Assembly (NCBI RefSeq): GCF_014982725.1
Contig: NZ_JADCJZ010000003.1
Coordinates: 1 to 64,000 of the forward strand
Reading direction: 5' to 3'
DNA length: 64,000 nucleotides
Source of the DNA: Thermophilibacter gallinarum
Lineage (GTDB): Bacteria; Actinomycetota; Coriobacteriia; Coriobacteriales; Atopobiaceae
Shown: one piece after another, positions 23,330 through 31,708 of the stretch
Numbering within the stretch: position 1 is the first letter of the stretch
How the letters are laid out: the number at the start of each line of letters is the position of its first letter
Notes under the pieces: model-generated
Seen by the model: only the letters and a program-made list of their open reading frames with translations
Database searches by the model: none
What the model was told of the DNA's origin: nothing
Program-made: the position numbers and the translations under genes

Positions 23330-25000
23330 ATGATTTCGACCGTCATCCGCACTTGCTTCCCCGCTGCCGCCAAGGTCGTGGCGGACCGCGCCGAGGAGAT
23401 CAACAAGCTCAACGTCTTCCCCGTGCCCGACGGCGACACCGGCACCAACATGTCGCTCACGCTGGGCACCGTCGTCCGCGAGGTGGAGGCCCTGCCCGCC
23501 AGCGCCTCCATGGAGGACGTCTCCAAGGCGATCACGCACGGCTCGCTCATGGGCGCCCGCGGCAACTCCGGCGTCATCACGAGCCAGATCCTGCGCGGCC
23601 TGGCCGAGGGCCTCTGCGACGCCAAGGACCCGGCGCATGCCACCCCGGCCGACGTCGCCCACGCGTTCCGCCGCGGCGTGAAGGTCGCCTTCAAGGCCGT
23701 CCGCAAGCCGGTCGAGGGCACCATCCTCACCGTCCTGCGCGACGTCTCCGCCAAGGCGGACCAGCTCGAGAAGAACAAGGGCCTCGGCTGGCGCGAGATG
23801 CTCGACGCCCTCGTCGTCGAGGCCTACGAGTCCGTCGCCCGCACGCCGGAGCTCCTGCCCGTCCTCAAGGAGAACGGCGTCGTCGACTCCGGCGCCTTCG
23901 GCTTCGCGGTCTTCTTCGAGGCCTTCGTCAACGCCGCCACCGGCAAGGCCGGCGAGCTCACCGACTTCAAGACCACCGTGGACGCCAAGGCCGACGTCTC
24001 CTCCAAGGTCGCCATCGAGCTCAACGACGACTGGGAGGGCTCGGAGTTCCGCTACTGCAACGAGTTCCTCTTCAAGGCCGAGAAGGACTTCGACGTCGAC
24101 GCCTCCCTCGCGCACCTCGCCACCCTCGGCGACTGCGAGCTGATCGTGGGCTCCTACCCTGACTTCAAGGTGCACGTCCACTCCAACGAGCCCAACCGCG
24201 TGCTCGAGTACATGCTCCAGTTCGGCCAGGTCTACGAGGTCTTCATCCACAACATGGACATGGAGTCCCACGACCGCACCGCCAAGATTGCCGCCGACCA
24301 GGCCGCCGAGGCCGAGAAGGCCGACGAGCCCAGGAAGCCGCTCGGCTTCGTGGCCGTCGCCGCCGGCTCCGGCGAGGAGGAGATCCTGCGCTCGCTGGGC
24401 GTCGACGTCGTCGTCTCCGGCGGCCAGACCATGAACCCCTCCACCGCCGACATCCTCGCCGCCATCGAGTCCGCCAACGCCGAGAGCGTCATCGTGCTCC
24501 CGGGCAACGGCAACATCCGCATGGCCGCCGAGGCCGCGGCCACGGCCTGCGAGGACGCGCACGTTGCCGTGGTCCCCACCAAGACCGTCCTGCAGGGCTT
24601 CTCGGCCATGTTCGTCGTCGACCCCGAGGGCACCCTCGAGGACAACGTCGAGGCCATGACCGAGGCCATCGCCGGCGTCCGCGGCGGCGAGGTCACCACC
24701 GCCGTGCGCGACTCCCAGGCCGCCGACGGCACGCCGATCCACGACGGCGACGTCATGGGCATCCAGGACGACTCCATCGACGTCGTGGGCTCCGACGTGA
24801 CGCAGGTCACCCTCGAGCTCATCAACAAGATGCAGGCCGAGGAGGAGGGCGACGCCCTCACGATCCTCGCCGGCCAGGACATGGACGATGAGGCCTTCGA
24901 GGCGCTCGTGGCCGCCATCGAGGAGGCCCAGCCCGACCTCGAGGTCGACCCGCACCGCGGCGAGCAGCCGCTCTACCCCGTGATCTTCTCGATCGAGTAG
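23330..25000 (+). CDS. fakA: Fatty acid kinase, ATP-binding subunit FakA
   Basis: 556 residues. The N-terminal DhaL/DAK2 domain has NKLNVFPVPDGDTGTNMSLT and GARGNSGVITSQILRG, the metal and ATP site. Middle and C-terminal FakA-type domains follow (DSGAFGFAVFFEAF, VHVHSNEPNRVLEY, VSGGQTMNPSTADILAAI). FakA phosphorylates exogenous fatty acids held by a FakB (DegV) partner, giving acyl-phosphate for PlsY/PlsX; no fakB gene lies in this window. The presence of plsX and acpP 5.4 kb downstream fits one lipid-precursor theme. Confidence 0.93.
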   Translation: MISTVIRTCFPAAAKVVADRAEEINKLNVFPVPDGDTGTNMSLTLGTVVREVEALPASASMEDVSKAITHGSLMGARGNSGVITSQILRGLAEGLCDAKDPAHATPADVAHAFRRGVKVAFKAVRKPVEGTILTVLRDVSAKADQLEKNKGLGWREMLDALVVEAYESVARTPELLPVLKENGVVDSGAFGFAVFFEAFVNAATGKAGELTDFKTTVDAKADVSSKVAIELNDDWEGSEFRYCNEFLFKAEKDFDVDASLAHLATLGDCELIVGSYPDFKVHVHSNEPNRVLEYMLQFGQVYEVFIHNMDMESHDRTAKIAADQAAEAEKADEPRKPLGFVAVAAGSGEEEILRSLGVDVVVSGGQTMNPSTADILAAIESANAESVIVLPGNGNIRMAAEAAATACEDAHVAVVPTKTVLQGFSAMFVVDPEGTLEDNVEAMTEAIAGVRGGEVTTAVRDSQAADGTPIHDGDVMGIQDDSIDVVGSDVTQVTLELINKMQAEEEGDALTILAGQDMDDEAFEALVAAIEEAQPDLEVDPHRGEQPLYPVIFSIE

Positions 25001-25003
25001 GCA

Positions 25004-27166
25004 GTGGGGGAGCGCCCCGCCATAGCTACCGCGTCGGAGAGGGTGCAGCGTACCTGCGCCCTCTCCGATTCTGTGTCGCGCCTGCGCTACGTGAAGGGGG
25101 TCCGCGAGGAGGCGCTCTTTCGCCTGGGCGTCCGCCGCGTGCGCGACCTGCTGCTGCACGTGCCCCATCGCTACCTGGACTTCACGCGCGTCGAGAAGAT
25201 CGCGCGCGCCGACGTGGGCTCCGACGCCACGATCGTCGCCACGGTCGACCGCGTGGCGGTGAAGCGTCCGCGGCCGCGCCTGCAGATCGTCGAGCTCTCC
25301 GTGGTCGACGAGACGGGCGTCCTTCTCGCCACGTTCTTCCGCCAGCCCTGGGTGGCCGAGCAGGTCCACGAGGGCGACGTCGTGGCGCTCTCCGGCAAGG
25401 TGACCTTCGCCTACGGCTTCAGGCAGATGCGCTCGCCGTTCTACGAGGTCGTCACCGCCACGGGCGGCGCGGGCGACTACGCGCGCGTGCTGCCGGTGCA
25501 CCCGGTGACCGAGGGGCTCAGCGCGAGCTGGATGCGCCGCATCGTGGCCGCCGCCCTGGCGGACGCCGGCGACGTCTGCGACTGGCTGCCCGCACGGCTC
25601 GCGGCGCGGCGCGGCCTCATGAGCCTGGCGCGCGCCCTGCGCGAGGTGCACTTCCCGGCGACGGTCGCCACGGCCGGGCTGGCCCGGCGGCGCCTTGCCT
25701 ACGACGAGCTGCTCTGCCTGCAGCTCGCGCTGCTCACGCGCCGCCGCCTGGAGCTCTCGGGCGTCGAGCCCACGAGCCACGTGACCGACGGGCCGCACCT
25801 CGCCGCCCTTCTCGCCGCCCTGCCCTTCGAGCTCACCGACGAGCAGCGCGCCGCAGCCGACGAGATCCTGGCCGACATGGCCGCCCCGCGCGTCATGAAC
25901 CGCCTGCTCCTGGGCGACGTCGGCACCGGCAAGACCGCCGTGGCCGCCGTGGCGCTGGCCGCGGCCGCCGACACCGGCACGCAGGCCGCCGTCATGGCTC
26001 CGACCTCGGTGCTCGCACGGCAGTACGCCGAGAAGCTCGGTCCCGTGCTCGACGCGGCCCACGTGAGCTGGGACCTCGTCACGGGCGCCACGCCGGCCGA
26101 CGAGCGCGCCGCCGCCGAGGGGCGCGTGCGCCGCGGCGAGACGTGCGTGACCTTTGGCACCACGGCGCTGCTCTCGGAGGGCCTCGAGTTCTCCGCGCTC
26201 ACGCTCGTGGTGATCGACGAGCAACATCGCTTCGGCGTGGACCAGCGAGCCGCCCTGCGCCGCAAGGGCGCCGGCGCCGACCTGCTGGCCATGACCGCGA
26301 CGCCCATCCCGCGCACCCTCGCGCTCTCCCTCTACGGCGACGTGGACCTCTCGCGCATCCGCCGCCGCCCCCGCGCGGGCGCCGGCGTCTCCACGCACGT
26401 GGTGGCGCCCGAGAACCTCGACCTCGCCTGGGGCGCGGTCCGCGACGCCGTGGCGGCGGGCCACCAGGCCTACGTGATCTGCCCGCTCGTCGACGACGCC
26501 GACGACGGCTCCGCTCTCGACGACGTCCCCGAGGCGCTGCGATCCGCCGTCGGGCGGCCCCGCTCCGCCGTGCCCACCCTCGAGTGGCTGCGGACCCAGG
26601 TGCTGCCGGGCCTTGCCTGCGACGTCCTGCACGGCCGCATGTCCGCGGTCGAGAAGGACCTCGCGATGGAGCGCTTCCGCACGGGCGCCACGCAGGTGCT
26701 CGTGGCCACCACGGTGGTGGAGGTGGGCGTCGACGTCCCCAACGCCACGGTCATGGTCGTGCTCGACGCGGACCGCTTCGGCCTTGCCACGCTGCACCAG
26801 CTGCGCGGGCGCGTCGGCCGCGGCGACGCGGCGGGCACGGTGTATCTGAGCTGCGCCGCCAAGCGCGACAGCCGCGCCCGTGAGCGCCTGGCCGCGCTCG
26901 AGGCCACCTCAGACGGCTACGAGCTCGCGGAGCTCGACCTGCGCCTGCGCCACGAGGGCGAGGTGCTGGGGTATCGTCAGAGCGGCGGCGTGAGCCTGGA
27001 GGTGTCCGACCTCGAGGCCGACCGGGACCTCGTGGAGTGGGCGCACGAGGATGCCCGGCAGATCGCGGGCGAGGACCCGCGCCTCGCCGCGCCCGCGCAC
27101 CGGGCCATGGCGCTCGAGGTGCGGGACAGGTTCGGTGCCTACTTCGAGGAGCTGGAGCGCGCATGA
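25004..27166 (+). CDS. recG: ATP-dependent DNA helicase RecG
   Basis: 720 residues. An OB wedge domain at ~60-170 (LLLHVPHRYLDFTR) precedes the helicase core: Walker A LGDVGTGKT, DEQH box VIDEQHRFG, TATPIPRTLALS, and motif VI HQLRGRVGRG. RecG remodels stalled replication forks and branch-migrates Holliday junctions. The start is uncertain: GTG at 25004, three bases after the fakA stop, has a poor SD, and an in-frame GTG at 25043 directly follows GGAGAG. It overlaps rsmD by four bases. Confidence 0.95.
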   Translation: MGERPAIATASERVQRTCALSDSVSRLRYVKGVREEALFRLGVRRVRDLLLHVPHRYLDFTRVEKIARADVGSDATIVATVDRVAVKRPRPRLQIVELSVVDETGVLLATFFRQPWVAEQVHEGDVVALSGKVTFAYGFRQMRSPFYEVVTATGGAGDYARVLPVHPVTEGLSASWMRRIVAAALADAGDVCDWLPARLAARRGLMSLARALREVHFPATVATAGLARRRLAYDELLCLQLALLTRRRLELSGVEPTSHVTDGPHLAALLAALPFELTDEQRAAADEILADMAAPRVMNRLLLGDVGTGKTAVAAVALAAAADTGTQAAVMAPTSVLARQYAEKLGPVLDAAHVSWDLVTGATPADERAAAEGRVRRGETCVTFGTTALLSEGLEFSALTLVVIDEQHRFGVDQRAALRRKGAGADLLAMTATPIPRTLALSLYGDVDLSRIRRRPRAGAGVSTHVVAPENLDLAWGAVRDAVAAGHQAYVICPLVDDADDGSALDDVPEALRSAVGRPRSAVPTLEWLRTQVLPGLACDVLHGRMSAVEKDLAMERFRTGATQVLVATTVVEVGVDVPNATVMVVLDADRFGLATLHQLRGRVGRGDAAGTVYLSCAAKRDSRARERLAALEATSDGYELAELDLRLRHEGEVLGYRQSGGVSLEVSDLEADRDLVEWAHEDARQIAGEDPRLAAPAHRAMALEVRDRFGAYFEELERA

Positions 27167-27750
27167 GGATCGTCGGCGGAAAGTGGCGGGGGCGCCAGAT
27201 CGAGGCGCCGGAGGGACGTGGCACCACGCGGCCCACGACCGACCGGACGCGCGAGGCCATCACCTCGATGATCCTCTCGGCGCGCGGGCTCGACCTCACG
27301 GGCGACTCCGTGCTCGACGCGTTCGCGGGCTCGGGCGCCATGGGGCTCGAGCTGCTCTCGCGCGGGGCCGCGCGCGCCACCTTCGTGGACCGCGACCGCC
27401 GCGCCGCTGCGCGCGTCCGCCGCTCCGCGGAGACGCTCGGGGCGGGGGAGGGCGAGGTGCGCTCGCTTGCGGGCGACGTGTTCTCGCTCGTCTCGCGCGG
27501 GCTGGCCGGCGCCCCCTTCGACGTCGTTTTTCTCGACCCGCCCTACGCCGTCGCCGCCGAGCGCGTCACCGCGCTCGTGGACGAGCTCGCCGCCTCCGGC
27601 CAGCTCGCCCCCGGAGCCGTGGTAGTCTACGAACGTGCCGCCGAGGCGGGCGGGCTCGAGAGCGCCGCCCTGAGGCTCGTGCGGACGAGGGAGCATGGGA
27701 TCAGCGCCGTCGACCTTCTGGTCGCGGACGCGGGGAGGGACAGCCAATGA
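27163..27750 (+). CDS. rsmD: 16S rRNA (guanine(966)-N2)-methyltransferase RsmD
   Basis: 195 residues. MRIVGGKWRGR is the RsmD signature start. The SAM-binding core has VLDAFAGSGAMGLELLSRGA and the catalytic DPPY motif (FLDPPYA). It methylates G966 of 16S rRNA in the 30S subunit. Its ATG overlaps the recG stop and its TGA overlaps the coaD ATG, giving tight coupling; recG-rsmD-coaD order is common in Gram-positives. Confidence 0.95.
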   Translation: MRIVGGKWRGRQIEAPEGRGTTRPTTDRTREAITSMILSARGLDLTGDSVLDAFAGSGAMGLELLSRGAARATFVDRDRRAAARVRRSAETLGAGEGEVRSLAGDVFSLVSRGLAGAPFDVVFLDPPYAVAAERVTALVDELAASGQLAPGAVVVYERAAEAGGLESAALRLVRTREHGISAVDLLVADAGRDSQ

Positions 27751-28259
27751 GCGACGGGACCATCACCCACGTTGTCGTGCCGGGCACGTTCGACCCGGTG
27801 ACGCTCGGCCACGTCGACGTCATACGTCGCACGCGCCGGCTCTTCCCGCGCGTCACCGTCGCCGTGGCGGCCTCGGTCAACAAGCGCGGCCAGGGCACCA
27901 CGTTCACGCTCGACGAGCGCGTGGAGATGATCCGCGAGGCGCTCGCGCTCGAGGGGCTGCCGGACGACGTCGAGGTCGCGCCCTTCACCGGGCTTCTCGT
28001 CGCCTTCGCGCACGAGATCGGCGCCGGCGGCATCGTCAAGGGCCTGCGCGCCATGACGGACTTCGAGTACGAGCTGCAGCAGGCTGACCTCAACAGCCAC
28101 CTCTCGCCTGACCTCGAGAGCGTCTTCGTCATGTCGAGCCCACAGTACGGCTACGTCTCGTCCTCGATCGTGCGCGAGATCGCCTCGATGGGCTCGGACG
28201 TGAGCACGCTCGTGCCCGCCAACGTCAACGAGCGCCTTCGCGCGCGCTACGGCCGTTAG
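27747..28259 (+). CDS. coaD: Phosphopantetheine adenylyltransferase
   Basis: 170 residues of the nucleotidyltransferase class with PGTFDPVTLGHVDVI (T/H-x-G-H), GLRAMTDFEYELQQA and YGYVSSSIVREIA (equivalent of ISSTxVR). CoaD makes dephospho-CoA from 4'-phosphopantetheine and ATP in CoA synthesis. It overlaps rsmD by four bases. A 424-bp repeat-rich gap follows, with no T-run terminator. Confidence 0.96.
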   Translation: MSDGTITHVVVPGTFDPVTLGHVDVIRRTRRLFPRVTVAVAASVNKRGQGTTFTLDERVEMIREALALEGLPDDVEVAPFTGLLVAFAHEIGAGGIVKGLRAMTDFEYELQQADLNSHLSPDLESVFVMSSPQYGYVSSSIVREIASMGSDVSTLVPANVNERLRARYGR

Positions 28260-28268
28260 GCGCCGCCT

Positions 28269-28533
28269 CGTCCCGGAATCGCCGGGATTTCCTGGTCCGT
28301 CGTTCTTCTCGTCCCGGAATCGGCGACCTTCTCCGCTGTGCGAGCTTTGCCGTCCCGGAATCGGCGACCTTCTCCGGCCGGCGACGTCCCCAGCGCGGGA
28401 AGGTCCCGGATTTCTGGACGCGCGGGCGAGAAGGTCGGCGATTCTCGGACGTCCTTCTCGCCCAGGCGGGGAAGGTCCCCGATTCCGGGACGCCCCGCCG
28501 GGCCATCCGCGGAACCCCGCCGATTCCGGGACG
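28269..28533. repeat. 41-bp-period repeat array, three forward then four inverted units
   Basis: Forward units start CGTCCCGGAATCG at 28269, 28310 and 28351, exactly 41 bp apart; the last two share 25 identical bases. Inverted units end in GGACG at 28420, 28451, 28492 and 28533 (spacing 31, 41, 41). The whole gap 28260-28683 otherwise contains only a TGC-TACTAT extended -10 (28618-28626) for the next gene. Confidence 0.9.
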
Positions 28534-28683
28534 CCCCGACAGCCCCGACCGCGCCCGCCGCGAAACCGACACAAAACACCGTCCGTCAACCGCGCCTTTA
28601 TCGGGACGTGCGCAATCTGCTACTATGGCGTTTGATGGAGCCACCGCGCCCACCGCCGATGAGTCACGCGAAAGGAACCATAG

Positions 28684-29181
28684 ATGCAGCCAGGTGAGGA
28701 AATCGAGAGCTTGGTGGACGAGCTCGAGCAGATCGTGAACGAGGCAAAGTCCCCGCTCATGGACAACGGCCAGAAGAAGATCGTGGACTCGCAGGACGTC
28801 TACGAGATCCTCGACGAGATCCGTCGGGTATTCCCGCAGGAGTTCTCCGACGCCCGCCGCATCCTCAAGGAGGAGCAGGAGGTCCTCGACCGCGCCCAGC
28901 AGCAGGCCAACGCGATCATCGCCGACGCCCAGCAGCAGGCGATGATCCTCGCGGGCGACCAGGAGGTCGTGCGCCTGGCCCAGCAGCAGGCCGAGGGCAT
29001 CCGCGACCAGGCGGCCCAGTACGAGCGCGACACCCGCTACAACGCCGAGGAGTACGCCGACACGGTGCTCGCCCACCTCGAGGAGAACCTCAAGAGCCTG
29101 ACCAGCTCCGTCTCGCGCGTGCGCCAGACGCTGGACGAGAACTCCGGCCCCCGCAACACCACCAACAACGTGCCCTGGTAG
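28684..29181 (+). CDS. DivIVA-like coiled-coil protein
   Basis: 165 residues, almost entirely helical and rich in Gln, Glu and Ala. Residues ~60-150 are a long coiled coil (ARRILKEEQEVLDRAQQQANAIIADAQQQA), and the tail is disordered. The build resembles DivIVA-like proteins encoded between coaD/rsmD and the DUF177 gene in actinobacteria (Rv2927c position). A role in cell division or polar organisation is inferred from that synteny. GAAAGGAA precedes the ATG, and DUF177 follows after eight bases. No lipid-binding N-terminal motif is obvious. Confidence 0.7.
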   Translation: MQPGEEIESLVDELEQIVNEAKSPLMDNGQKKIVDSQDVYEILDEIRRVFPQEFSDARRILKEEQEVLDRAQQQANAIIADAQQQAMILAGDQEVVRLAQQQAEGIRDQAAQYERDTRYNAEEYADTVLAHLEENLKSLTSSVSRVRQTLDENSGPRNTTNNVPW

Positions 29182-29189
29182 GGCGCCCC

Positions 29190-29774
29190 ATGAAGCCGCT
29201 GCCCTTCGCCCTCGACGAGCGTCTCGCGAGCGCCGGCGACACCCTGCCGCTCGCCGGGCATCTCGACGAGACCGGATACGAGCTGGGCGACCACGAGTTC
29301 GCCCTGCCCGAGGGAATCGACTACGACCTCGTGCTCACCAACGCCGGCGAGGGCATCCTCGCCACGGGACTGGTGCGCGCACACGTCGTGGGCACCTGCG
29401 ACCGCTGCCTCGAGCCCGCGGAGTTCGACGTCGCGGCCGAGGTCGACGGCTACTACCTCTTCGAGGAGCCCGAGCACCTCGCGGAGGACGAGGACGAGGC
29501 GGACTACGAGCTCGTCTCGGCGGACCGCACGATCGACCTCGCGGGCGCGCTGCTCTCGGCCCTCGTGATGGAGACGCCGTTCGTGGTGCTGTGCCGCGAG
29601 GACTGCGCTGGCCTCTGCCCGGTCTGCGGCGCCAACCTCAACGAGGGGGACTGCGGCCACGCAGCCGAGCTCGAGGCCGAGCGGGAGCGGGAGCGCCTGG
29701 AGGCGTCGCCCTTCTCGGCCCTGGCGGGGCTGGACCTTACGGGCGGCGAGGGGGAGGATTCCCCCAAGGAGTGA
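29190..29774 (+). CDS. YceD/DUF177 family protein
   Basis: 194 residues. The conserved C-D-R-C-L-E-P motif (VVGTCDRCLEPAEF) and a later CREDCAGLCPVCGANLN give four zinc-type cysteines, the hallmark of the YceD/DUF177 family. This family almost always precedes rpmF, as here (122 bp upstream), and is linked to 23S rRNA or large-subunit assembly. The central part is very acidic. It is probably translated with the preceding gene. Confidence 0.92.
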   Translation: MKPLPFALDERLASAGDTLPLAGHLDETGYELGDHEFALPEGIDYDLVLTNAGEGILATGLVRAHVVGTCDRCLEPAEFDVAAEVDGYYLFEEPEHLAEDEDEADYELVSADRTIDLAGALLSALVMETPFVVLCREDCAGLCPVCGANLNEGDCGHAAELEAERERERLEASPFSALAGLDLTGGEGEDSPKE

Positions 29775-29809
29775 AGAATTGCTGAGCACGTGCCCTTCTC
29801 GCGGACTCG

Positions 29810-29818
29810 TGCTATAGT
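29810..29818 (+). promoter_or_regulatory. rpmF extended -10 promoter
   Basis: TGC-TATAGT is identical to the rpmB element. There is no recognisable -35, and a CTTCTCG heptamer (29795-29801) lies just upstream. Confidence 0.6.
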
Positions 29819-29896
29819 GTCTCCTTGCGTGAATTGGTACCAGAGCGCTCCCGTGGGCGATCGGCGGGCGTAGGTTCGTGAAGAGAGGTTTGTGAC

Positions 29897-30076
29897 ATGG
29901 CAGTACCCAAGCAGAAGAAGGGCCGCGGCGCCACCCACTCCCGTCGTTCGGCCAACAGCAAGCTCGCCGCTCCGGCGCGCTCCGTGTGCCCGCAGTGCGG
30001 CGCTCCCAAGCTCCCGCACCACGTGTGCCCCAACTGCGGTCACTACAAGGACCGCGAGGTCATCGTCACCGAGTAG
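29897..30076 (+). CDS. rpmF: 50S ribosomal protein L32
   Basis: 59 residues. MAVPKQKKGRGATHSRRSAN is the typical L32 start. The zinc-binding form is present, with CPQC and CPNC. AGAGAGG lies upstream of the ATG. Its neighbours DUF177 and plsX match the widespread DUF177-rpmF-plsX order. Confidence 0.96.
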   Translation: MAVPKQKKGRGATHSRRSANSKLAAPARSVCPQCGAPKLPHHVCPNCGHYKDREVIVTE

Positions 30077-30104
30077 CGTGACGTCGCAAGAGAGTGCGAA
30101 GCCA

Positions 30105-30134
30105 GGGGTCGGGCCCACGGGTCCGGCCCCTTTT
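30105..30134 (+). terminator. Intrinsic terminator of rpmF
   Basis: A 12-bp GC-rich stem (GGGGTCGGGCCC with GGGTCCGGCCCC, with wobble pairs) has a tiny loop and TTTT at 30131-30134. Confidence 0.88.
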
Positions 30135-30156
30135 CTGTGGTGTCTCGGCCCCGCCA

Positions 30157-30334
30157 CGAGGGTATGTACACTGTTGCAACCCTGATGTTCTTCTCGCCGA
30201 GCCGTCTACCTGCGGTTCTTTGATTACAAGGTACCGTATTAATACCGCAACCGTGTACATACCCTCGAGGAGGGGCGCCGGGGGCGAGAAGGAAGCGCCC
30301 GCAGCGGCGAGGGGCGGCGCCGGGGGCGAGAAGG
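30157..30334. repeat. Inverted repeat plus 42-bp-period direct repeat in the rpmF-plsX gap
   Basis: CGAGGGTATGTACAC (30157-30171) is the exact inverse of 30253-30267. A 19-bp sequence starting GGCGCCGGGGGCGAG occurs identically at 30274 and 30316, 42 bp apart. The 318-bp gap otherwise has the rpmF terminator and a CATAAT -10 candidate (30358-30363) for plsX. Confidence 0.88.
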
Positions 30335-30394
30335 GCGCGGCGCCCCGCCCTGCGTGGCATAATGGGGAGTGCTGAGAACAACGAAGGGGGAGTC

Positions 30395-31384
30395 ATGACC
30401 ACCATCTGCGTAGACGTCATGGGCGCGGACAAGGAGCCCGCGGTCCTTCTCGAGGGCGTGGCCCAGGCGCTCGCCGCCGACACCGACCTCGAGGTGCTCG
30501 TCGCCGGCGCCGCCGAGTTCGTGGAGCCGTTCGCCGCCTCCCACGACCGCGCCCGCGCGCTGGTCACCACCGAGGTCATCACGATGTCCGAGCACCCCGC
30601 CCAGGCCGTGCGCGCCAAGAAGGACGCGAGCATCGTCCGCGCCGCGGCAGCCGTGCGCGCGGGCGAGGCGGACGGCCTCTTCTCCGCCGGCTCCACCGGC
30701 GCCGTCCTCACGGCGGCGACCTTCGGCGTCGGTCGCCTCAAGGGCATCAAGCGCCCCGCGCTCTCGCTGCCGTTCCCCGGCATCTCCGGCCGCCCGACCG
30801 TCTTTCTCGACATGGGCGCCAACGCCGACGTGCGCCCGGACGTGATCGTGCAGTTCGCGCAGATGGGCCGCGCCTACGCCCGCGCCGTGCTGGGCGTGGC
30901 CGAGCCGCGCGTGGGGCTGCTGTGCAACGGCTCCGAGGAGACCAAGGGCTCCGAGATGGCGCTGGCCTACCACGAGGCGCTCGCGGCCGCGGACTGCGGC
31001 TTCGCCGGCAACGCCGAGGGAACCGACATCCTCGCCGGCACCTTCGACGTCATCGTGGCCGACGGCTTCACCGGCAACGTCGCGCTCAAGTCGATCGAGG
31101 GCACGGGCAAGTTCGTGCTCAAGCGCCTGAAGGCCGCCATGGGCGCCTCGCTCAAGAACAAGATCGGCATGGCGCTGCTCGCGGGCTCGCTCAAGTCCCT
31201 CGCCGGCGAGCTCTCCGGCGACGAGTACGGCGGCGCGGTCCTGCTCGGCCTGCGGGCGCCCGTGCTCAAGGGCCACGGCGCCACGTCGGCGCGCGCCGTC
31301 TGCCAGGGCACGCTCGCGGCCGTCCGCGTGGTGCGCGCCGGGCTCACGGAGAAGATCGCGGACGCCTGCGAGCTCTCCGCGTAG
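30395..31384 (+). CDS. plsX: Phosphate acyltransferase PlsX
   Basis: 329 residues. The start at ATG 30395 follows GAAGGGGG. Signatures are VDVMGADKEPAVLLEG, SAGSTGAVLTAA, LLCNGSEETKGSE, and DGFTGNVALKSIEG. PlsX makes acyl-phosphate from acyl-ACP (and can exchange with FakA products) to feed PlsY in phosphatidic acid synthesis; it acts at the inner membrane face. acpP follows 72 bp later, ahead of rnc and smc. Confidence 0.96.
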   Translation: MTTICVDVMGADKEPAVLLEGVAQALAADTDLEVLVAGAAEFVEPFAASHDRARALVTTEVITMSEHPAQAVRAKKDASIVRAAAAVRAGEADGLFSAGSTGAVLTAATFGVGRLKGIKRPALSLPFPGISGRPTVFLDMGANADVRPDVIVQFAQMGRAYARAVLGVAEPRVGLLCNGSEETKGSEMALAYHEALAAADCGFAGNAEGTDILAGTFDVIVADGFTGNVALKSIEGTGKFVLKRLKAAMGASLKNKIGMALLAGSLKSLAGELSGDEYGGAVLLGLRAPVLKGHGATSARAVCQGTLAAVRVVRAGLTEKIADACELSA

Positions 31385-31456
31385 CCGCCCGCCCGCGCGC
31401 CCGCTCGCGGCGCCGACGGGGTAGAATCGTACGGTAGGCAAACCTGAGGAGGAACC

Positions 31457-31696
31457 ATGGACCGCGACGCTATTCTCGCCAAGGTCGTCGACGTCGTGAA
31501 CGACACGCTCTCGCTGGGCTCCGACGTCACGCTCTCGGCCGACACCAACCTGAAGGAGCTCGGCGCCGACTCGTTCGACCTGCTCGAGCTCGTGACCGCC
31601 CTGGAGGACGAGTTCTCCATGACCTTCGACGACGACGCCCCCGCGCAGATCTCCACGATTGGCGAGGTCGTCGACGCGATCGCGGCCGCCCAGTAA
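31457..31696 (+). CDS. acpP: Acyl carrier protein
   Basis: 79 residues, acidic and helical. The phosphopantetheine attachment site is the Ser in ELGADSFDLLELV. It carries growing acyl chains in type II fatty acid synthesis and is the acyl donor for PlsX encoded just upstream. GAGGAGG lies before the ATG, and rnc begins 12 bp downstream, as in many Gram-positives. Confidence 0.96.
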   Translation: MDRDAILAKVVDVVNDTLSLGSDVTLSADTNLKELGADSFDLLELVTALEDEFSMTFDDDAPAQISTIGEVVDAIAAAQ

Positions 31697-31708
31697 GGGG
31701 TCCGATCG

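Noticed and set aside
22940-26797. Very long open frame on the minus strand opposite fakA and recG
   Set aside because: It is antisense to two clear genes, has a repetitive His/Gly/Arg/Leu composition typical of GC-rich antisense frames, no domains and no SD. The same holds for 15363-17300, 17125-19140, 34582-36051, 46555-50313, 52693-54405, 54657-57038 and 59833-62709.
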